From Bog-950 sp964423405 (lineage in GTDB: Bacteria; Bacteroidota; Bacteroidia; Chitinophagales; LD1): a DNA stretch of 64,000 nucleotides. A program made the translations under genes and the position numbers. The notes below the pieces were generated by a model. It searched no databases. It was not told the DNA's origin and worked only from the letters and a program-made list of their open reading frames with translations. Below are positions 35,468 to 43,842 of this stretch, piece by piece (positions within the stretch are counted from its first letter, which is position 1; every line of letters starts with the position of its first letter). The stretch is from positions 1-64,000 of the forward strand of contig CAYREY010000015.1 of assembly GCA_964423405.1 (NCBI GenBank), in the 5' to 3' direction.

Positions 35468-36615
35468 TGGAGAAGATAACGCATAAACAAACCTTACTTT
35501 ATTTAATACTGGGCTTTCTCTGGCTGCCCCTGTTAATGCGTTTTGTTCCAATAGAAGATACTGAATTGAAGGGCATTGTCGATGAAATTAAACAACCTGA
35601 GTTTAGCTGGCAAAAATGGGCCAGTGGCGATTTTCAGAAATATACAGAATCGTATTATTTGCAACAGTTGGGTTTCCGGCGGGCGGCTACCCGTATTGCA
35701 AATGAAATAGATTATCGCCTGGGTGTACAACGTAAATACTGTATTGTAGGTAAGCAACATGAGTTGATGGGGCGGGAGTATATAGATAGTTACTATGGTC
35801 GCGATTATCTGGGCGATGATTCTATTCGTACCATTTTGCTACGTATGCAGGCATATAAAAAGTTGCTGAACGATAGCGGAGTTACTTTTTTGGTAGTACT
35901 GGCACCCAGTAAAGTGCGCCTTTACCCCGACAGGATACCTGATGAAATGCGTGATACCCTGCCTACGAAAACAAATTACAGCCAGTTGTTACAGGGTATG
36001 CGCCAAAGCGGTATACCTGTGCTTGATTTCCAGCCCTGGTTTAATGCTACGGATAGCAAATCGCCGTATGCTTTGTTTAGCAACCTGGGCGTTCACTGGA
36101 GTGGTTATGCGGCAACACTCTGCGCCGATAGCCTGATGGGATATATTTGCCAGATAACCGGAAAATCAACCAACCGACTGAAAATAACGGGTGCAAGTGC
36201 AGTAAATGAGGCATCTGGCACTGACCGCGATATGCTGGATATGCTAAACATGTATAGCGAAATACCCCTTACAAAACCTTTGGGGCAGATTAAAGGGGAG
36301 TTAACCGTAGATACTTCGAAATTTATACCCTCTGTTTTGGTAGTTGGCGATAGTTACTATTGGAACATTATTTACTCGGGCCTGCCGAAGTATTACTTTG
36401 ATAAGGGTAGTGCGTATTATTACTATAATTCTAAAGGATACTTTAATAACGATGTGACCTTGCCAACTAACGAGGTGGATGTGCAAAAAGTTAGCTTTAC
36501 AAAAGATGTGGTGATATGGCTGTACGCAGAACCTAACCTGACTAAAATAGGGAACGGGATTGACCAGCAACTATTAGATGCCGTTTACAAACAACAATCC
36601 ACCAGCGCTAAATGA
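35467..36615 (+). CDS. AlgX/AlgJ-like SGNH acyltransferase
   Basis: 382 residues. An N-terminal membrane anchor (TLLYLILGFLWLPLLMRFV) precedes a periplasmic SGNH-type domain. VVLAPSKVRLYPDRIPDEM is characteristic of the AlgJ/AlgX family, LGVHWSGYAAT (about 208-216) holds the His of the DxHW-like site (Asp replaced by Val here), and VVGDSYYWNII (about 293-303) holds the nucleophile Ser. In alginate and cellulose systems this partner takes the acyl group from AlgI and puts it on the polymer in the periplasm. Start and stop overlap both neighbours (TGATG and ATGA). Confidence 0.83.
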   Translation: MEKITHKQTLLYLILGFLWLPLLMRFVPIEDTELKGIVDEIKQPEFSWQKWASGDFQKYTESYYLQQLGFRRAATRIANEIDYRLGVQRKYCIVGKQHELMGREYIDSYYGRDYLGDDSIRTILLRMQAYKKLLNDSGVTFLVVLAPSKVRLYPDRIPDEMRDTLPTKTNYSQLLQGMRQSGIPVLDFQPWFNATDSKSPYALFSNLGVHWSGYAATLCADSLMGYICQITGKSTNRLKITGASAVNEASGTDRDMLDMLNMYSEIPLTKPLGQIKGELTVDTSKFIPSVLVVGDSYYWNIIYSGLPKYYFDKGSAYYYYNSKGYFNNDVTLPTNEVDVQKVSFTKDVVIWLYAEPNLTKIGNGIDQQLLDAVYKQQSTSAK

Positions 36616-38000
36616 GTAGTAAAGGCAATTATTCTCTTTTTGTGGCTTTGGTATTTCTGTTTTTAGTAACAGCCGTTACAATTGTCGGGGGTAAGTGGAA
36701 GAAGCATACAGTTTTAAAGAGTGATGCCGCAGGGTATTATGCCTACCTTCCGGCATTATTTGTTTATGGAGATTTGTATAAGTGCAGCTATTATACACAT
36801 GTAGATTCGGTTTATAACCCCGGCGATAGGGTTGTGTATTATGGCTTACAGCGCCATCCTGAGACTGGCAGTATTTATTTTAAATATAATTATGGAGTAG
36901 CTGCTTTTGAATTACCAGCCTTTGCCTTAGCACATTTATTTGTCCGGTTATCCGGTAAGTATGCGGCTGATGGATATTCAGTTCCATATCAACTGGCAGT
37001 AGCCTTGTGTTCTGTTTTGTTTTCTTTTTTGGGGTTACTATTGTTGCGATTTTTTCTGCTGTATTTGTTTGATGATCGGGTTGTAGCTATTACACTTATG
37101 GTAATAGCATTCGGCACTAATTATCTGGCGCAGGTTATTACGCAACCCGGCATGAGCCATGTCTATATGTTTTTTCTTTATAGCGCTATACTGTATGGTA
37201 CGCATGTATTTACTTTAAGTGGTAAGGGGAGGTACTTGTTACTGGTTGTTGTTGCGTTAGCCATGGTAATGGTAACGCGTTCGTCGGGTGTTTTTATTGT
37301 AATACCTGTATTGTTTTGGCAGGCAGGCGGGAAGCGATTGTTAGATGTGGTTAGCCATTATGTACGAACCCATACAGCCGTATTTACAGCTATAGCTCTG
37401 ACTGGTTTTTGGGTGATATTTATTCAATTACTATACTGGCAACTAACAACCGGTCATTGGTATTTTTACACTTACCGGCGCGAATATTTTGATTTTGCGA
37501 ACTGCCAGCTGGTTAATGGATTGTTCAGTTACCGGAAAGGTTGGTTTTTGTATAGCCCTCTGGTGTTGTTGGGTTTTGCAGGGCTTTTGCCCATGTGGCT
37601 TAATGAACGGCTTAGGTTTGAGGTAATACCCGTTATAGCTTATTTTTTAATAACTGTTTATATAGTATTTAGTTGGTGGCAATGGTACTATGGCGGCAGC
37701 TTTGGTTGTAGGGTTATGGTAGAGTCGCTGGTGGTGCTTGCCGTTCCGCTTGGGGCGCTTATTAATTGGGTTCAACAGAAAGGGTTGGCGGTAAAGATGT
37801 TGATAGGGGCCGTTATAGTGGCTGGTGTGTTTTTGAACCTTTTTCAAACGGTGCAGTATGGTAAGGGTGTTATACACTGGCAGAAAATGAACAAAGAGTA
37901 CTATTGGCGGGTGTTTGGCCGGTTGCAGGTAAGCGAAGAGGATAGGAAATTATTGGAGCAAACCGAAGAACTGAATACAGACAACAGCCCAAGGCGCTAA
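36612..38000 (+). CDS. GT-C type membrane glycosyltransferase
   Basis: 462 residues, about eleven membrane segments. After the first span a periplasmic loop opens SDAAGYYAYLPALFVYGDL, the acidic motif region of GT-C enzymes that use polyprenyl-phosphate sugars; later comes YIVFSWWQWYYGGSFGCRVMVE, recurrent in Bacteroidota GT-C proteins. It starts within the stop of the AlgX-like gene (ATGA) and its last four bases overlap the end of the convergent GT-C gene. Inferred donor: the polyprenyl-phosphoryl pentose made by the neighbours. The exact family (GT39, GT87 or other) is not resolvable by eye. Confidence 0.78.
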   Translation: MSSKGNYSLFVALVFLFLVTAVTIVGGKWKKHTVLKSDAAGYYAYLPALFVYGDLYKCSYYTHVDSVYNPGDRVVYYGLQRHPETGSIYFKYNYGVAAFELPAFALAHLFVRLSGKYAADGYSVPYQLAVALCSVLFSFLGLLLLRFFLLYLFDDRVVAITLMVIAFGTNYLAQVITQPGMSHVYMFFLYSAILYGTHVFTLSGKGRYLLLVVVALAMVMVTRSSGVFIVIPVLFWQAGGKRLLDVVSHYVRTHTAVFTAIALTGFWVIFIQLLYWQLTTGHWYFYTYRREYFDFANCQLVNGLFSYRKGWFLYSPLVLLGFAGLLPMWLNERLRFEVIPVIAYFLITVYIVFSWWQWYYGGSFGCRVMVESLVVLAVPLGALINWVQQKGLAVKMLIGAVIVAGVFLNLFQTVQYGKGVIHWQKMNKEYYWRVFGRLQVSEEDRKLLEQTEELNTDNSPRR

Positions 38001-39451
38001 TGGTTGATACGGAACACAGATACACTGTTATTCTCCCAAAGCTTTACGCCCAGGTGCTTTATAATTACACTGTCGTTAATGGCATCGCTTGTCAGCACGG
38101 CATAATCACATGCCTTTAATCCATCTTGTTTATAGTAATCCCACACGCCGGGCATGCTGTTCCATCCACGCTGGTTCATAAGGTAAAGCGATATGTTGTA
38201 ACTCTCATCGTAGGCTGTAAATACTTTATTGCTGTAACTAATGCCCGCTTTTCGTAGTTCTGGCTCAAGCGATAACCATTCCGTATTGATATGGCTGTAA
38301 TGCGTGGATATTTTTTTGGTGGTTTGTATGAATAGGAGTAAAGATGCTATAGCAGCCAGCCCACCTATAGTAATCGTTTTTGTAGTGGTGTGTAGATGAT
38401 TAGGTAGTGTTTTTAGTGCTGTAGCGGTTAGTGTAAACAACAAAAACTGAAAAGGTATATGATAATACCCGTGGTTGCCGGCATTACGCATAAGAATAAC
38501 GAAGAAAATAGCCCACATGCCAAACCCCACTACCGTAAAAATATGCAAAAAGTTATTCCTGCTGAAACGTATAACAAGCAGGTATGCCATTACACCAAAC
38601 ACAATCCATATTGGTAGCGGATATAGCTTAGGTAAGTTGCGCGCAAACAGGTAAAGGGCGTTACTTATTTCGTTCAGATTACGAGGTAACAGTACGCCCA
38701 GTTTAAACACTGCGCTGTGATTAGTAAGCTGGCTGTTGCGGCCATACATTAGCCAGCCCACACAAACCAGTAACGGTATTGTTAGCACCATTGTATTTGT
38801 AAATACAACTTTAAGCTTATTGTTAACCCAGCCGTTTATAAGTAGCGATATATATACCGCAGCTACCAGAAACAGCAGACTTGATTTTAGTAGTACAGCA
38901 ACCGATGCAAAGAATGAGAATAAAACAATGCGTTTAAAGTTGGGTACAGCGCTATCTGCTATAAACCAAAAGCCAGCTGCAAAAAATGCCAACGCTACAG
39001 TATCGGGTAAAAAAGTTGTAGAGTAATAAATAAGGTTAGGTGAGCATAGCCACAATAATGATGCTGTTAATACCGATAGTGTATTGCTGAGTAGTTTGCG
39101 TGCCAACAGAAATGCAACTACAAATGCAGGTAATGTAAAGACTAAAGTGATTAGCCTGAAAATAAACTCATGAAAGCCGAATATCGCATACAGTTTTGAA
39201 ACGAGATAGGGTATTGCCGGAAACTCGCCGGTTGCTATGCCCGATGGATTGTAAACTATATTGTGTGTACGTGGTTCGGTAAAGTTATAGCCAAACTGGT
39301 AGTAGTTAAGTGCCCACGATGCACGGTCGCATTGGGCCCAGGCGTGGTCGCCATGCGGACGGCTGAATATATACGAACCGGGGAGCAACACCGAGTATAA
39401 CATTGCTACCAATAGTATGAAAACAATAAGTTGTTTATCTGTGCCTTTCAT
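37997..39451 (-). CDS. GT-C (GT39/ArnT-like) membrane glycosyltransferase
   Basis: 484 residues, about eleven spans. The first periplasmic loop has HGDHAWAQCDRASWALNYY and GEFPAIPYLVSKLYAIFG, the layout of PMT/ArnT-type enzymes that transfer sugars from polyprenyl phosphate to protein or lipid. The C-terminal ~90 residues are soluble and periplasmic. It is the last gene of the leftward operon: its start overlaps the HAD gene by 17 bases. With the rightward GT-C gene it makes two candidate users of the predicted polyprenyl-phosphoryl arabinose/ribose donor. Confidence 0.82.
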   Translation of the reverse strand: MKGTDKQLIVFILLVAMLYSVLLPGSYIFSRPHGDHAWAQCDRASWALNYYQFGYNFTEPRTHNIVYNPSGIATGEFPAIPYLVSKLYAIFGFHEFIFRLITLVFTLPAFVVAFLLARKLLSNTLSVLTASLLWLCSPNLIYYSTTFLPDTVALAFFAAGFWFIADSAVPNFKRIVLFSFFASVAVLLKSSLLFLVAAVYISLLINGWVNNKLKVVFTNTMVLTIPLLVCVGWLMYGRNSQLTNHSAVFKLGVLLPRNLNEISNALYLFARNLPKLYPLPIWIVFGVMAYLLVIRFSRNNFLHIFTVVGFGMWAIFFVILMRNAGNHGYYHIPFQFLLFTLTATALKTLPNHLHTTTKTITIGGLAAIASLLLFIQTTKKISTHYSHINTEWLSLEPELRKAGISYSNKVFTAYDESYNISLYLMNQRGWNSMPGVWDYYKQDGLKACDYAVLTSDAINDSVIIKHLGVKLWENNSVSVFRINH

Positions 39452-40067
39452 ACTGCTCTACTTCATTGCCTTTTACCAGGTAAGCTTCGTGGGCCAGGTC
39501 CATGTAGTAAAAATCTGACTTGTGGTTGCCATAGGCTACCATATGTTTTACTTTATCCAGCTCATACATTTCTTTCAGGCGTACCACTTTTTCTGCCCCA
39601 TAGCAATTTTCGCCTGCTATTTTGCCGGTCAGTTGATTGTTTACAATCTCCAGCTCTGTGCAAAGCAGTGTAATGTTTTCGATTTCGCACCAATGCCTGA
39701 GCCATATACTACATGATGCAGATAGTAACGCAATTTCGTAACCATTACTGCGCAACTGGTTTAGCTGCTGCCATACTTTAGCAATCAGTATAGCCGGAAT
39801 TTCTATTTCGGCAAAACTTTTACCGTAGGGGGCAATCATTTCAGGTGTATGCCCACCAAAAACAGATTTGAAGATCCTTTCTTTTACGTTCCGCCAGGTG
39901 CTTACACCATTCATGGCCATAACTAATGCCGGCAGGTTACTAAACAATGCGCTGTAGGCTTTTACCGGCCCTGCATAGTATTTTAAAAAATACAGGGTTG
40001 TATCTTTCGATGTAAGTGTGTGGTCAAAATCGAAAACAGCAAGTTTTTCTGGTGCCCGTTTAGTCAT
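39435..40067 (-). CDS. HAD-IB family phosphatase
   Basis: 210 residues. Motif I is VFDFDHTLTSKDTT (Asp13 nucleophile, Asp15 acid/base), motif II is ALLSASCSIW, motif III supplies a Lys around KVVRLKE, and motif IV reads YGNHKSDFYYMDLA, with Asn where most HADs have the first Asp of GDxxxD. The cap region (residues 30-90) is helical, as in SerB-like HAD-IB enzymes. Between the UbiA-like and GT-C genes with three-base spacing and an overlap, it could remove the 5-phosphate from polyprenyl-phosphoryl 5-phosphoribose, a step done by an unrelated phosphatase in mycobacteria. That assignment is inference from context. Confidence 0.82.
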   Translation of the reverse strand: MTKRAPEKLAVFDFDHTLTSKDTTLYFLKYYAGPVKAYSALFSNLPALVMAMNGVSTWRNVKERIFKSVFGGHTPEMIAPYGKSFAEIEIPAILIAKVWQQLNQLRSNGYEIALLSASCSIWLRHWCEIENITLLCTELEIVNNQLTGKIAGENCYGAEKVVRLKEMYELDKVKHMVAYGNHKSDFYYMDLAHEAYLVKGNEVEQYERHR

Positions 40068-40070
40068 AAT

Positions 40071-40946
40071 TTATTGGTAAATAAAATAAACCATCATTGC
40101 CAGCCAAACAATTACCGATAGCAAAATTGGCCTGCTATGCAGTAATACATACTGCGGCATAATACTTTTTTCGCCCTTTTGTAACAGTTTTATGTAGTGA
40201 TATATAGCAAACAGCACCGGTAAGCAACTGATGAATACGAAATTAGAACCAAGCCTGTTCATTGTTTCCGGCGAAAATGTGTAAACAGTATACGTAAGCC
40301 CACCTGCGCTTACAATGCCTGTTACAGCCGGTTTGGCAAAGTTTTCTTCATAATACCTGAGTGCGGGCCTTACTATATTACTATCTATACCATGCAGGTT
40401 TAGCAGCCGTATCTCTTCCAGGCGTTTAACCAGACCGAAACCAAAAGCGAAGAGAATGGTTACAAGGTATAACCACCACGATACCGGTACATCGGTAATA
40501 ACACTGCCAGCCTGTATTCTTATTAAAAAGCCGAACATGATAATAAACAAGTCGAGAAACGGCACATGCTTGCCAAATGCAGAATAGAAGACATTTACTG
40601 CCAGATAAATACAGAATTGTATAAACACAACTGCACTTAGAAACCAGGCCCCAATCAGGCCGGTACAAATAAGCAGTATGGCCACTATAATGGCTGCGTT
40701 CCTGTTTATGGTGCCGGATATAAGGGGTTTGTTTTTTTTGTCGGGGTGGTTTTTATCCCACTTATAGTCAAACAAATCGTTGATGATATATACCCCACTG
40801 CATAAAAAGCAAAAAAGCAAAAGCAGTAAGGTAAGTTTTGCAGGATTATCATGGTACATGATTTTGCCGCCAAAAAATGCCGGAAAAAATACCAGCAGAT
40901 TTTTAACGTAATCGTGTACCCGTAATAACTGCAACCAGTTTTTCAT
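40071..40946 (-). CDS. UbiA-family polyprenyl-phosphate phosphoribosyltransferase (DPPR synthase-like)
   Basis: 291 residues, about nine spans. The acidic motif is NDLFDYKWDKNHPDKKNKPL (residues 56-75): NDxxDxxxD followed by HPxKxxKP, a form specific to the DPPR synthase branch (mycobacterial Rv3806c) rather than to quinone or heme prenyltransferases. A second motif, FGFLIRIQAG, also matches that branch. The enzyme joins phosphoribose from PRPP to polyprenyl phosphate. It is the first gene of an operon with the HAD and a GT-C gene. Together with DprE1/E2-like genes 7 kb away this gives every step to polyprenyl-phosphoryl arabinose. Confidence 0.9.
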   Translation of the reverse strand: MKNWLQLLRVHDYVKNLLVFFPAFFGGKIMYHDNPAKLTLLLLLFCFLCSGVYIINDLFDYKWDKNHPDKKNKPLISGTINRNAAIIVAILLICTGLIGAWFLSAVVFIQFCIYLAVNVFYSAFGKHVPFLDLFIIMFGFLIRIQAGSVITDVPVSWWLYLVTILFAFGFGLVKRLEEIRLLNLHGIDSNIVRPALRYYEENFAKPAVTGIVSAGGLTYTVYTFSPETMNRLGSNFVFISCLPVLFAIYHYIKLLQKGEKSIMPQYVLLHSRPILLSVIVWLAMMVYFIYQ

Positions 40947-41024
40947 ACTGCTCTGTTGCAGGCAATATGTAAAACCTTTTTCACTTTACCGTTACTGCTT
41001 TTGCCCTTTTGTGGGTAAGCCGGT

Positions 41025-41402
41025 TTACAGCACCTTGCTTAAAAACACATTCAGCTCAAAACGTGTTTCGCTAAACTCTTTTGCATAGGCAGTAACACGG
41101 CTTTGCATAGCTTCGGCCTCTGGTAAGCTTTTCTGGTGCGTATGTTCAGGGTTGTCTGCTGCCAGCGAGTTTAGCTGGTCGTTAAGTTTATTTACATCAT
41201 GCTTCAGGTAATCGGCCTGTTGATTTAATATGATAAACTTGTTTTGAAAATGTTCTACCTGTGCCAATACTTCCTGCGATGTATTTTTGGTAGCAACCTC
41301 GCCCAGGCGGTTTTGTAGTACGGTCAATTCATCTTTATAAAAGGATAGTTCTTTTAACCAATCGTTGTTTAGATGATGGAGGGCGTTTACTGAGGTTTTC
41401 AT
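41025..41402 (-). CDS. Small helical (coiled-coil) protein of unknown function
   Basis: 125 residues, almost wholly charged helix with heptad-like spacing of Leu/Val (LKELSFYKDELTVLQNRLGEV; FQNKFIILNQQADYLKHDVN), no signal peptide and no Cys. Soluble, cytoplasmic, and probably oligomeric. I do not recognise the family. It follows the TauE-like gene on the same strand (33-base gap), possibly in one transcript. Confidence 0.65.
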   Translation of the reverse strand: MKTSVNALHHLNNDWLKELSFYKDELTVLQNRLGEVATKNTSQEVLAQVEHFQNKFIILNQQADYLKHDVNKLNDQLNSLAADNPEHTHQKSLPEAEAMQSRVTAYAKEFSETRFELNVFLSKVL

Positions 41403-41434
41403 GCTGTTTAATTGTTTATGGTTTTATAAATAAG

Positions 41435-42169
41435 TTACATTCTAAAATCGTACAGGCTTTTTACAAGTGTGGCACCTCCTACAATACCTATCATAGCCAG
41501 CACCAGGTTGCGAAACCTTTGTTGCGATATACGCTGTAGCAGTAGTTTACCAATGTAGGAGCCTGCAACCGATACAAAGGCAAGCACTACTATCAATACA
41601 TAGTTTTCGCTGTTCACATATCCGCTCTCGCTGTAAATTATAGCTCTGCTAAGGTCTACTCCCATATCTATGGCTGCAGAGGTTCCAACAAAAAGGCTTT
41701 TCTCCAGATTATAAGCGCTTAGCGCCAATCCTCTTATTGCTCCACCGGTTCCGGTAAAGCCTGCCAGAAAACCCGCTATGCTACCGCTAATTATTCCGGC
41801 AGGTTTGGTATTGGGTAGTTTTAAGTCGCTTTTCCATAACAGCAGCATACTAAACAGGGTAAGGAAAACGGCCAATATCACCTCTGTATACTTAAATGAT
41901 ACGATAGTGGTAAGCCAAGCCCCGAGTATTACAAACAATACGCTGGGTACCCCAAAAAGCAGGGTTAGTTTCCAGTCGATAGTTTTGTAAAACATGGCCA
42001 GCTTGCTAAGATTACTGAATACATGAAATATGGCTGTTATACCCAGTACGGTCTTTATGTCAAAGAAATAAGTTGCCAGCGGCACGAAAAAAACTGATGA
42101 GCCGAAGCCACCAACGGTGCCCAGTATCTCGGCCAACAGTGCCAGAAAAGCAAAAATTAATACGCTCAT
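41435..42169 (-). CDS. TauE/SafE family anion exporter
   Basis: 244 residues, about seven to eight spans, with the duplicated TauE/SafE motifs: AEILGTVGGFGSSVFFVPLATYF near the N-terminus and GFLAGFTGTGGAIRGLAL in the second half. Family members move sulfite, sulfonates or other small anions across the inner membrane; the substrate here is not predictable. No sulfur-metabolism genes are beside it. Confidence 0.88.
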   Translation of the reverse strand: MSVLIFAFLALLAEILGTVGGFGSSVFFVPLATYFFDIKTVLGITAIFHVFSNLSKLAMFYKTIDWKLTLLFGVPSVLFVILGAWLTTIVSFKYTEVILAVFLTLFSMLLLWKSDLKLPNTKPAGIISGSIAGFLAGFTGTGGAIRGLALSAYNLEKSLFVGTSAAIDMGVDLSRAIIYSESGYVNSENYVLIVVLAFVSVAGSYIGKLLLQRISQQRFRNLVLAMIGIVGGATLVKSLYDFRM

Positions 42170-42309
42170 TAGGGTGGTGTATTAAATACCATGCAACATT
42201 ACATGTTGTTGAAGCTATAAAAATGTGACGCTATTCAAACAAAGGGCTGATTTTTATCAGTATTTTGCATAGCTTACAAAAACATATTTGCGCAAACACC
42301 CTTAGTTAT

Positions 42310-43716
42310 ATGAATATATCTTTTCACGGAGCTGCCCGCACTGTTACCGGCAGTAAACATTTGGTTACATTAAGCAGCGGTACAAAAATATTACTCGATT
42401 GTGGGCTCTTTCAGGGAAATCCACGCGAGGTAGATGAACTTAACCGCGATTGGGGATTTACACCGTCTGAAATTGACTACCTGATTTTATCGCATGCGCA
42501 TATTGACCATTGTGGCCTTATACCACGTTTGGTTGCCGATGGCTATAAAGGCAAGATTTACTGTACCCCGGTTACACTGGAGATGGCGGAGATACTGCTG
42601 ATGGATTCGGCCCATATACATGAGTCGGATGTAAGGTACCACAATAAAAAGCGGGCCCGCCGTAACGAGCCTCCTATAGAGGCACTATATACCGTAAAAG
42701 ACGTAGAGTATTGCCTGGGCAGGTTTGAGACAGTGGATTATAATCAACCTCAACGGCTGAATAAAGAGGTGGAGTTTATGTTTACCGATGTGGGGCATAT
42801 AATAGGTAGTGCAGCCGTACATTTAACTATTACCGAAGGTGGAGAGAAAAAGGAGCTTACCTTTAGCGGCGATGTGGGAAGGTATAATGATGAGTTACTA
42901 CGTAGCCCCGAAATTTTCAGGCAGACAGATTATATGATACTTGAATCGACCTATGGTGATTCGTTGCATCAGGAGGTACATACCACACAAAACCGATTGC
43001 TGGAGATAATTGCTGATACATGTCTAAAAAAAGGGGGTAAACTGATAATACCTTCTTTTAGTGTAGGCAGAACACAGGAAATTGTATATGCTCTTAACCG
43101 GCTTGATATTACCCGTAAATTGCCAGACATTGATTTTTATGTTGACTCTCCTTTATCTGTAGAGGCTACCGGGGTAATGAAAAGGCATATGGACCTGTTG
43201 AATGAAGATTTTCAACGCTACCGTAAGAAGGATAGCGAGCCGTTTGATTTTAAAAACCTGCATTACATAGCAAACGTAGAAGATTCAAAAGCATTAAATA
43301 CCCGTAAAGAACCTTGTGTAATCATTTCCGCCTCGGGTATGGCCGATGCAGGCAGGGTTAAGCATCATATTAAAAACAATATAGAAGATGCCAATACCAC
43401 CATTTTACTGGTGGGGTATTGTGAGCCTCATTCGCTTGGTGGTAAACTGGGGAAGGGTTATAAAACTGTAACCATTTTTGGAGAAGAATTTAATGTTGCC
43501 GCCCGTGTTGAGAAAATAAACAGCCTGAGTGCCCACGGCGATTATGACGACTTGATTCAGTTTATCAGTTGCCAGAACCCGGCACTTGTTAAAAAGCTTT
43601 TTCTGGTGCATGGAGAGTACGATACTCAGATAACTTTTGCCGATAAATTAGGTAGAAAGGGATACAAAAGCATAGAAATACCCGCTCTACATCAGGAGTT
43701 TCTGCTGGATGCTTAA
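42310..43716 (+). CDS. MBL-fold beta-CASP metallohydrolase (RNA-specificity type)
   Basis: 468 residues from the ATG at 42310; the frame extends 45 bases to a TTG. It opens MNISFHGAARTVTGSKHLV, then the zinc motif SHAHIDHCGLIPRL (HxHxDH), the further ligands GHIIGSAAVHLT and SGDVG, the beta-CASP region (PSFSVGRTQEI; VDSPLSVEATGVM; ISASGMADAGRVKHHI) and the RMMBL block SAHGDYDDL and LVHGE. This composition is that of CPSF73/RNase J-like hydrolases that cleave RNA; homologues are common in Bacteroidota and their natural substrate is usually untested. Single gene. Confidence 0.9.
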   Translation: MNISFHGAARTVTGSKHLVTLSSGTKILLDCGLFQGNPREVDELNRDWGFTPSEIDYLILSHAHIDHCGLIPRLVADGYKGKIYCTPVTLEMAEILLMDSAHIHESDVRYHNKKRARRNEPPIEALYTVKDVEYCLGRFETVDYNQPQRLNKEVEFMFTDVGHIIGSAAVHLTITEGGEKKELTFSGDVGRYNDELLRSPEIFRQTDYMILESTYGDSLHQEVHTTQNRLLEIIADTCLKKGGKLIIPSFSVGRTQEIVYALNRLDITRKLPDIDFYVDSPLSVEATGVMKRHMDLLNEDFQRYRKKDSEPFDFKNLHYIANVEDSKALNTRKEPCVIISASGMADAGRVKHHIKNNIEDANTTILLVGYCEPHSLGGKLGKGYKTVTIFGEEFNVAARVEKINSLSAHGDYDDLIQFISCQNPALVKKLFLVHGEYDTQITFADKLGRKGYKSIEIPALHQEFLLDA

Positions 43717-43742
43717 CAAATTGGTAGCAATCAATTTGTTAA
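43713..43742. terminator. Perfect hairpin overlapping the stop of the metallohydrolase gene
   Basis: TTAACAAATTG (43713-43723) and CAATTTGTTAA (43732-43742) make an 11-base perfect stem with an 8-base loop that includes the TAA stop codon. There is no T run after it, so it may be a weak terminator or an mRNA 3' end protector. Confidence 0.4.
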
Positions 43743-43779
43743 ATACTGCGACCAATAAGATTTGCGCAAACTACCCTGT

Positions 43780-43810
43780 TTTACAGGAGGTTAATTATTA
43801 GTTAATTTTG
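43780..43810 (+). promoter_or_regulatory. Promoter of the M43 protease gene
   Basis: TAATTTTG (43803-43810) is a perfect TAnnTTTG; 19 bases upstream sits TTTA (43780-43783), a weak -33 box. The ATG follows 32 bases later. Confidence 0.6.
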
Positions 43811-43842
43811 TTTACTTCGTCAATAGAAATTTAAAACAAAAA

